Assembly: GCA_030618505.1 (NCBI GenBank)
Contig: JAUXDF010000224.1
Location: 1 to 5,774, forward strand
Direction: 5' to 3'
DNA length: 5,774 nt
DNA from: Spongiibacteraceae bacterium
Lineage (GTDB): Bacteria; Pseudomonadota; Gammaproteobacteria; Pseudomonadales; PIVM01
Shown here: positions 1 through 3,660 of the stretch, piece by piece
Position numbering within the stretch: the stretch's first letter is position 1
How the letters are laid out: every line of letters starts with the position of its first letter
The notes under the pieces: generated by a model
What the model was told of the DNA's origin: nothing
Databases searched by the model: none
Seen by the model: the letters and a program-made list of their open reading frames with translations, nothing else
Made by a program: the position numbers and the translations under genes

Positions 1-2
1 CA

Positions 3-104
3 CTTAAAGCCTGTGGGCAGTTACCCGTGATGGATATGCGGCGATATAGCTGGCGATCACTTTCTGCAGACTATCGGCAAATTATCGAGTCAACTGTTGT
101 ATAA
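3..104 (+). CDS. Possible C-terminal tail of an upstream gene (partial)
   Basis: Reading frame 3 is open from the window edge to a TAA at 102-104. It gives about 33 residues ending SLSADYRQIIESTVV. The composition (mixed charged, aromatic and aliphatic residues) looks like a protein end, but I do not recognise the family. A frame this long stays open by chance fairly often, so the evidence is weak. The frame points the same way as trpS and stops 68 bases before it. The stop overlaps a TATAAT hexamer that could serve trpS. Confidence 0.3.
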   Translation, partial: LKACGQLPVMDMRRYSWRSLSADYRQIIESTVV

Positions 105-105
105 T
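100..105 (+). promoter_or_regulatory. Candidate -10 hexamer for trpS
   Basis: A perfect TATAAT lies 67 bases before the trpS start, which would give a leader of roughly 60 nt. I see no good -35 hexamer at 16-18 bp spacing (GCAAAT-like bases there) and no correctly placed TG extension. The call rests on the -10 alone. The only Shine-Dalgarno-like bases before trpS are AGG at 156-158, about 14 nt from the ATG, which is farther than usual. Confidence 0.35.
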
Positions 106-172
106 TACCCGGTTATTTCGCATCCATCAAAAGCATTTATCACGCTCTGAGCATCAGGTAGTTATTCATACG

Positions 173-1183
173 ATGAAAAAAACACGTTATTTGACCGGTA
201 TTACCACCACAGGCACACCTCATCTGGGGAACTATGTGGGCGCTATTCGTCCTGCCATTGAGGCGAGTCAGGATCCAAATATTGAGTCCTTCTATTTTCT
301 GGCTGACTATCACGCCATTATCAAATGCCATGATCCCGAGCAGATTAAACAGTCCTCGCGTGAGATTGCCGCAACATGGTTGGCTCTGGGTTTGAATACC
401 GATAACTCAGTTTTTTATCGTCAGTCCGATGTGCCTGAGATTATGGAGCTGGCCTGGGTGCTGACTTGCATGACTGCAAAGGGTTTAATGAATCGTGCCC
501 ATGCTTATAAAGGGGCGGTACAGGAAAATGTAGAAAAGGATAACAGTGACCCCGATAAGGGTATCACCATGGGTTTGTTCAGCTACCCGGTGTTAATGTC
601 GGCGGATATTTTGATGTTTGGCGCTGAAAAAATTCCGGTGGGTAAAGATCAAATACAGCACGTCGAGATGGCGCGTGATATTGCCCAGCGTTTTAATCAT
701 CATTTTGGTGAAACCTTCACCCTGCCCGAGTTCGTGGTGGATGATAATGTTGCGCTGTTATCAGGGCTTGATGGCCGCAAGATGAGCAAGAGTTATCACA
801 ACACTATCCCGCTGTTTGATACCGAGAAAAAACTGAAAAAATCGATTAACAAAATCAAGACGAACCTGCTGGAGCCCGGCGAGCCAAAGGATGCCAGCGA
901 TTCAACGGTGTTTGATATTTGGGAAGCTTTTGCAACACCCGAGCAAGTGCAATATATGCGTGATCAGTTTGCCCAAGGCATCGCCTGGGGGCAGGCTAAA
1001 AAGGAATTGCTGGGGCTGATAAATGATCAGATTAAAGATGCTAGAGAGCGTTATGTTGAGCTGATGGCTGATCCTGCCTTTATTGAAAGTGAGTTGCAAA
1101 AAGGTGCAGAGAAAGCGCGCCAACAGAGTGCGCCGATGCTGAAGAAAGTGCGTGAGGCGATTGGGATTGTATCGATAACTTGA
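173..1183 (+). CDS. trpS: Tryptophanyl-tRNA synthetase
   Basis: A cytoplasmic class I aminoacyl-tRNA synthetase that charges tRNA-Trp with tryptophan using ATP; it is essential for translation. The 336 residues match the usual bacterial length (about 330-350). Visible motifs are the HIGH-type signature TPHLGNYVGA (residues 15-24, HLGN at 17-20), the tryptophan-pocket segment SYPVLMSADIL (about 137-147, with D145 at the position expected to contact the indole nitrogen in this family), VGKDQIQH (156-163) and the KMSKS loop GRKMSKSYHN (201-210). The ATG at 173 puts the first strand (TRYLTGITTTG) right at the N-terminus, as family members have it, so this start is kept despite a weak ribosome-binding site. 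It appears to be transcribed alone or with an upstream gene. The next genes are on the opposite strand. The gene looks intact. Confidence 0.98.
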   Translation: MKKTRYLTGITTTGTPHLGNYVGAIRPAIEASQDPNIESFYFLADYHAIIKCHDPEQIKQSSREIAATWLALGLNTDNSVFYRQSDVPEIMELAWVLTCMTAKGLMNRAHAYKGAVQENVEKDNSDPDKGITMGLFSYPVLMSADILMFGAEKIPVGKDQIQHVEMARDIAQRFNHHFGETFTLPEFVVDDNVALLSGLDGRKMSKSYHNTIPLFDTEKKLKKSINKIKTNLLEPGEPKDASDSTVFDIWEAFATPEQVQYMRDQFAQGIAWGQAKKELLGLINDQIKDARERYVELMADPAFIESELQKGAEKARQQSAPMLKKVREAIGIVSIT

Positions 1184-1214
1184 TTGGCTCATCGCTGAGC
1201 TAGGAGTCTTTTTT
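1184..1214 (+). terminator. Weak candidate terminator after trpS
   Basis: Immediately after the trpS stop, GCTCA (1187-1191) pairs with TGAGC (1196-1200) around a TCGC loop. Wobble and T-A pairs can extend the stem out to 1184 and 1203. A run of six T follows at 1209-1214, but five bases separate it from the stem, so this is not a textbook intrinsic terminator. Confidence 0.4.
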
Positions 1215-1313
1215 CATCCTCGAATTGCGTGGATATGCTCTTTTACCATCCGCTCCTTGCAAACGCAATAATGTCAGGAAGGTCGCTTATAGCCATTATG
1301 GATAGCTCAGCGA
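1192..1313. repeat. 11-bp inverted repeat enclosing a 122-bp non-coding segment
   Basis: TCGCTGAGCTA at 1192-1202 is repeated exactly in inverted orientation (TAGCTCAGCGA) at 1303-1313. The 100 bases between have no convincing ORF. The left arm also takes part in the short hairpin after trpS. I see no target-site duplication outside the arms, so a miniature transposable element is only one possibility. The segment could equally be a folded RNA or the sum of two terminator-like arms for the converging trpS and antitoxin transcripts. Confidence 0.4.
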
Positions 1314-1334
1314 GACATTTAAGGCCAAGGATGA

Positions 1335-1346
1335 CCGCAATTGCGG
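1335..1346. repeat. 12-bp perfect palindrome between converging genes
   Basis: CCGCAATTGCGG reads the same on both strands. It lies 23 bases beyond the antitoxin stop on the minus strand. It could form a short hairpin in RNA, but no T-run follows on either strand, so it is not called a terminator. A protein-binding site is possible but unsupported. Confidence 0.4.
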
Positions 1347-1368
1347 AATACTGATGATATTTACCCTT

Positions 1369-1677
1369 TTATCCATTCACTACTACATTCATGGTGAGTT
1401 GCTGATCCTGGTAGCGAGGCTGAAAACGAAAGCCCATTCGATATAGGCATGTCATCAGCAAATCAATAGAAAACTTCTCTATCTTACCGTTCTTTAGGTC
1501 GCTTACTCTGGGCTGTGTTAATCCTAACTCGCTAGCCGCCTCTTTTTGGTTCCATCCTTTATCCTCAATGATATCGCGAATAGCTATCATCAGATCAGAG
1601 CGGGTTTGCAGTTCCGAAGCCTCTTCGGGGCTATCGGTTACCGCATCAAATATATTGTCAAACTTCACGGAAGGCAT
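1369..1677 (-). CDS. XRE-family antitoxin, HigA-2-like
   Basis: Predicted DNA-binding antitoxin of a type II toxin-antitoxin module: it would bind and neutralise the toxin encoded just upstream and repress the operon. The 102 residues carry a helix-turn-helix at about 44-64 (QKEAASELGLTQPRVSDLKNG), continuing KIEKFSIDLL. That is the typical signature of the small HTH_37/HigA-2-type XRE proteins (NQ-E-A-LG-TQ-RVSDL-GK). The N-terminal 30 residues are acidic. The C-terminal tail (RFQPRYQDQQLTMNVVVNG) is probably a strand that completes the dimer or the toxin contact. It is second in a toxin-first operon on the same strand, 70 bases after the toxin stop. Only a weak GAGA-like site precedes the ATG at 1677, whose position fits family length. 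The symbol is left blank because several named families share this layout. Confidence 0.88.
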   Translation of the reverse strand: MPSVKFDNIFDAVTDSPEEASELQTRSDLMIAIRDIIEDKGWNQKEAASELGLTQPRVSDLKNGKIEKFSIDLLMTCLYRMGFRFQPRYQDQQLTMNVVVNG

Positions 1678-1707
1678 GCTTAGTATCTCAGTTAACTCTT
1701 AATCACA

Positions 1708-1736
1708 AAGATATCACTACAGATATATATATACAA
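1708..1736 (-). promoter_or_regulatory. Candidate internal promoter for the antitoxin
   Basis: On the minus strand, TTGTAT (1736-1731) is followed after exactly 17 bases by TATCTT (1713-1708), and the -10 has a TG extension (TGA directly before it). Transcription would begin near 1701, giving a leader of about 24 nt to the antitoxin ATG at 1677. Matches to consensus are partial (3 of 6 and 4 of 6). The unusually wide, AT-rich gap between toxin and antitoxin makes a private antitoxin promoter reasonable. Some toxin-first modules are known to have one. Confidence 0.4.
1709..1726. promoter_or_regulatory. Candidate operator in the toxin-antitoxin gap
   Basis: ATATC (1711-1715) and GATAT (1722-1726) form an inverted repeat with a six-base centre, and AGATAT occurs twice (1709-1714 and 1721-1726) twelve bases apart. 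The site lies over the -10 and spacer of the candidate antitoxin promoter, where a repressor dimer would block it. The surrounding sequence is an AT repeat, so chance symmetry is a real possibility. Confidence 0.3.
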
Positions 1737-1747
1737 GTACTGATATG

Positions 1748-2083
1748 TTACTTTTTTAGCTCTTGCTGCATTGTCTTATAGCGTTTTTTGGCTGTTTCCA
1801 TCGCCTTGCGGTCAACACCGTTAGTGGTTTTAGTAAAGGAATGTAGGATGTAGGCCGTATTTCTGTATTTGGCTACGTAGATTGTGCGGTACGCTGGCCG
1901 ACCATTTTCAATCAATTCAATGGCGCCCACCCCCACGCTGTCGCCAAGGTGTTTGATTTTGGAAAACGGCTGCTTGCTTCGGCACACCGCGTTGAGATCG
2001 TTCGCAAAGCGTTTTTGAATGTGTGAGGGCAGCGCCTTGAATTCTTTTAAGGACTGTTTGTTTACAAATCTGAAATCTTTCAT
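1748..2083 (-). CDS. RelE-superfamily toxin, HigB/Gp49-like
   Basis: Predicted toxin of a type II module; characterised relatives are ribosome-dependent mRNA endonucleases that stop translation until the antitoxin is replenished. The 111 residues follow the phage Gp49-like/HigB pattern: a basic N-terminal helix region (SLKEFKALPSHIQKRFANDL, about 11-30), KHLGDSVGVGAIEL (44-57), the core strands YRTIYVAKYRNTAYILHSF (65-83), then K85 and a basic C-terminal helix (RKAMETAKKRY, 92-102). R66, H81, S82, F83 and K85 lie where this superfamily keeps its conserved basic and aromatic residues. The start ATG at 2083 has AGGG (2091-2088) four bases upstream, and the first strand begins directly after it. 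The gene precedes the antitoxin, the HigBA-like order. It looks complete and could be active. Confidence 0.88.
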   Translation of the reverse strand: MKDFRFVNKQSLKEFKALPSHIQKRFANDLNAVCRSKQPFSKIKHLGDSVGVGAIELIENGRPAYRTIYVAKYRNTAYILHSFTKTTNGVDRKAMETAKKRYKTMQQELKK

Positions 2084-2094
2084 TAGGCCCTAAT
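2082..2094. promoter_or_regulatory. Candidate operator overlapping the toxin start
   Basis: ATTAGG-C-CCTAAT is a perfect 13-bp palindrome. It covers both the AGGG ribosome-binding bases and the first bases of the toxin ATG. Short palindromes at this place are what XRE antitoxins usually bind. I see no convincing -35/-10 pair upstream on the minus strand, so the toxin promoter itself is not annotated. Confidence 0.45.
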
Positions 2095-2120
2095 AGTTTT
2101 CATTTGGTGTCTGAATTAAA

Positions 2121-2316
2121 GGGCTTTGACTCGAATGGCGCTTAGTTAAGCCGGATCACGGCTTTTAGCTCCTTCTCCCTGGGGAGAAGGCTGGGATGAG
2201 GGCGTGGCGAAACCGCTAATTAACTTTACTCTGCCCTCTCCCCAACCCTCTCCCGCAAGCGGGAGAGGGGGTAAAACCGGCGTACCATTGGGCTTTGACT
2301 TCTCTGCTTCTTAGTT
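2121..2316. repeat. Imperfect direct repeat flanking the REP pair
   Basis: GGGCTTTGACT occurs at 2121-2131 and again at 2290-2300. With the same 169-base offset, CTTAGTT recurs at 2141-2147 and 2310-2316. Over the 27-base unit, 20 positions agree. The two copies bracket the inverted REP-like hairpins. They could be traces of a duplication made when the repeat arrived, or conserved flanks of a larger composite element. Confidence 0.4.
2171..2269. repeat. Inverted pair of REP-like hairpins (BIME-like)
   Basis: The left unit is CCTTCTCCC-TG-GGGAGAAGG (2171-2190), a perfect 9-bp stem followed by CTGGGATGAGGGCG. The right unit, read on the minus strand from 2269, is an 11-bp perfect stem (CCCTCTCCCGC/GCGGGAGAGGG with a two-base loop) followed by TTGGGGAGAGGGCAG. 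The two units thus share the same order, hairpin then T-GGG--GAGGGC tail, and face each other. That is the architecture of bacterial interspersed mosaic elements made of REP sequences. REPs are usually multicopy and are thought to be mobilised by RAYT (TnpA-REP) transposases; none is encoded here. The position just upstream of the toxin gene also allows a role in stopping transcription. Confidence 0.75.
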
Positions 2317-2355
2317 TGATTGGCATCGGTGTTCGAGTATTTTCCGGTGCTATGA

Positions 2356-2705
2356 TCAATACTGCAAAGATAAGTACGCCGGAGAGTCTGCCCCGTGAAA
2401 CGCTTTGGGTACGTAGCGGGATATAACGTAGTATATAGGGGGCTTCAATGGAGGCAAGCTCCTTCCTTGGGCGAGTCATCGTCATTCCTTTGATCGATTA
2501 AGTTACGGCTATCGTAATTAACGCTTGGTGGCTTGTCAATATTTGAGCGCCTGCCCGCTAGGTAGCTCCGGTCCGGTTGAGCACTGGCGTAATGACGCGA
2601 GGTAATATCAATATTATTACCTTTAAGTCTGTAGCCTGCATCCGGGTCAGTTTCTCTCAAGTCTATATTTTTGATGTAAGCGTGTTGTGCGTAAGTCAAT
2701 TTGAT
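2356..2705 (-). pseudogene. Decayed C-terminal fragment of a TonB-dependent receptor
   Basis: The minus-strand frame from 2699 reads LTYAQHAYIKNIDLRETDPD and continues with GYRLKGNNID, RHY and SAQ. It aligns without gaps to residues 564-602 of the intact receptor encoded at 5754-3661: 27 of 39 residues and 83 of 117 bases agree (hand count, 2583-2699 against 3949-4065). In-frame stops occur just upstream (about 2706-2708), and no N-terminal or plug part is present. After SAQ the match fades and about 90 bases appear to be missing. NLIDQRNDDD (about 2475-2510) resembles the receptor's NLSDEDYAERADY. In another frame, SPAYLSLQY and a TGA (2358-2356) look like the family's final barrel strand (compare PRSVYLSIE). 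Truncation, internal deletion and a frame change make a functional product very unlikely. It was once the 3' end of a related receptor gene. Confidence 0.8.
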
Positions 2706-2767
2706 TTATATTGATGGCTGTTTGATATTTATTACTCAATTCAGAATATCGCTATTTAAAATTTTTT

Positions 2768-2773
2768 TATAAT
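2768..2773 (+). promoter_or_regulatory. Candidate -10 hexamer for the membrane-protein gene
   Basis: A perfect TATAAT sits in an AT-rich stretch on the plus strand, 41 bases before the possible leader ORF and 129 bases before the membrane-protein start. No clear -35 hexamer is found at the usual spacing, and the richness in A and T lowers the value of a single hexamer. Confidence 0.35.
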
Positions 2774-2814
2774 ATTGAATCAGTATTGGATTTCTGCTGC
2801 TGCAGGGGGAGAAT

Positions 2815-2868
2815 ATGACGTGGATTAATATTTTTTATAAAACTTTTTGTGCTGAGAGGGGATTCTAA
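2815..2868 (+). CDS. Possible 17-residue leader ORF
   Basis: ATG at 2815 opens a frame of 17 codons (MTWINIFYKTFCAERGF) ending with TAA at 2866-2868. It is preceded by AGGGGGAG about four bases from the ATG, the strongest Shine-Dalgarno match in the window and better than that of the gene downstream. It lies in the leader of the membrane-protein gene, 34 bases before its start. It could be a small protein or a translated leader that affects expression of the next gene. A tiny ORF with a good ribosome site can also arise by chance, and there is no family to match it to. Confidence 0.35.
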   Translation: MTWINIFYKTFCAERGF

Positions 2869-2902
2869 GTCGTGGATTGCCCTGGTTTGGAGATAGTGGA
2901 AT

Positions 2903-3421
2903 ATGAAACGTCTTTATTATCTAACTGATAATCTGAATTATGCTGATCAGACTTCACAGCATCTGCACAGTGCGGGAGTTGCTGATAAATACCTGCATGT
3001 GCTAGGCAATGATAAGAAGGAAATAAATTTGCATCATCTGCATGCTGCATCTCGCTTGTTTGAGTTAGATATTATTGGCTCAGCCTGGAGAGGGGTGGTG
3101 ATAGGAATGGTGTTAGGGTTTGTCTGTTTTATTTCCGTATTACTTTCTCAAATTTTACTTCATTCTATAAGTCCTGTTGCCATGCTGGTGATGGTATCGG
3201 TTTTCCCTTTACTAGGAGGCTCGGCAGGTGTTTTATTTGGACTTACCAAAGAAAATCATCATATTACGCGCTTTCATGATCAGCTTAGCGCAGGGCAGTA
3301 CCTCTTTATGGTTGATGTGGTGGGGAGCTATGAAACACGAATTAGAGGATTGATGGGGCAGCATATTGATATGCATGAAGAAGGAAGTGACGAAGTATTA
3401 ATACCAGCTTTAAGTTATTGA
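2903..3421 (+). CDS. Two-helix inner-membrane protein of unknown function
   Basis: Function not known. The 172 residues have three parts. The N-terminal soluble part (1-60) begins KRLYYLTDNLNYADQTSQHL and contains a histidine-rich LHHLHAAS segment (43-50). Two hydrophobic spans follow, about 64-88 and 92-114; the second ends in a glycine-rich LLGGSAGVLFGLT turn. The C-terminal soluble part has RFHDQLSAGQYLFMVDV (123-139) and an acidic tail. This layout resembles small conserved membrane proteins of gammaproteobacteria whose ends fold like a split ferredoxin-like domain around a glycine-rich membrane hairpin; that comparison is from memory and is an inference. The start ATG follows GGAG (2889-2892) and GTGGA (2896-2900). 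The gene stands alone, with its own terminator at 3473-3499. Confidence 0.85.
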   Translation: MKRLYYLTDNLNYADQTSQHLHSAGVADKYLHVLGNDKKEINLHHLHAASRLFELDIIGSAWRGVVIGMVLGFVCFISVLLSQILLHSISPVAMLVMVSVFPLLGGSAGVLFGLTKENHHITRFHDQLSAGQYLFMVDVVGSYETRIRGLMGQHIDMHEEGSDEVLIPALSY

Positions 3422-3472
3422 TTGGAAGACTGAGAGTGCGGTTGCCTTAACCGGTAGGTGATTAAGGTGTGT

Positions 3473-3499
3473 TCCCACAATTTCTTGGGGGATTTTTTT
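3473..3499 (+). terminator. Intrinsic terminator of the membrane-protein gene
   Basis: TCCCACAA (3473-3480) pairs with TTGGGGGA (3485-3492) around a TTTC loop, with one A-G mismatch inside the stem. Seven T follow directly at 3493-3499. It lies 52 bases after the stop at 3421 and has the right order and spacing for Rho-independent termination on the plus strand. Confidence 0.7.
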
Positions 3500-3525
3500 A
3501 GTAACTATTCAACAAAGGCACAAAG

Positions 3526-3606
3526 TTCGTCATTCCGGCAGTCTTTTAGCCGGAATCCAGTTTGCAGGACTTTGGATCCCCGACAAAATACTTCGGGGAT
3601 GACGAA
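3526..3606. repeat. Second BIME-like element with two hairpins
   Basis: The ends are an exact 8-bp inverted repeat, TTCGTCAT (3526-3533) and ATGACGAA (3599-3606). Inside are two hairpins of identical geometry: ATTCCGGC/GCCGGAAT (3532-3539 and 3549-3556) and ATCCCCGA/TCGGGGAT (3576-3583 and 3593-3600), each with an 8-bp stem and a 9-base loop. The CGTCATTCC-GGAATCCAG style is common among intergenic repeats of gammaproteobacteria. It is unrelated in sequence to the repeat at 2171-2269. It lies between the converging membrane-protein and receptor genes, where it may also help end the receptor transcript, which has no other visible terminator. Confidence 0.75.
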
Positions 3607-3660
3607 AATGGTGGGCTCAGAGTATTTATTTATTATGCTGAATGGTTACGTTTTTTCTTC

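Noticed and set aside
902..1192. 96-codon minus-strand frame under the trpS 3' end
   Set aside because: Antisense shadow of a conserved gene with no supporting signals.
1721..1732. Run of alternating A and T in the toxin-antitoxin gap as a separate repeat
   Set aside because: Short AT alternation is expected in such a gap. It is described only as part of the candidate promoter and operator.
2171..2269. CRISPR array
   Set aside because: There are only two palindromic units, in opposite orientation, without regular spacers or cas genes. They fit REP elements.
2216..2485. 89-codon minus-strand frame across the REP hairpin
   Set aside because: Its C-terminal part is translated from the REP palindrome and the rest crosses the receptor relic in a different frame, so it is not a gene.
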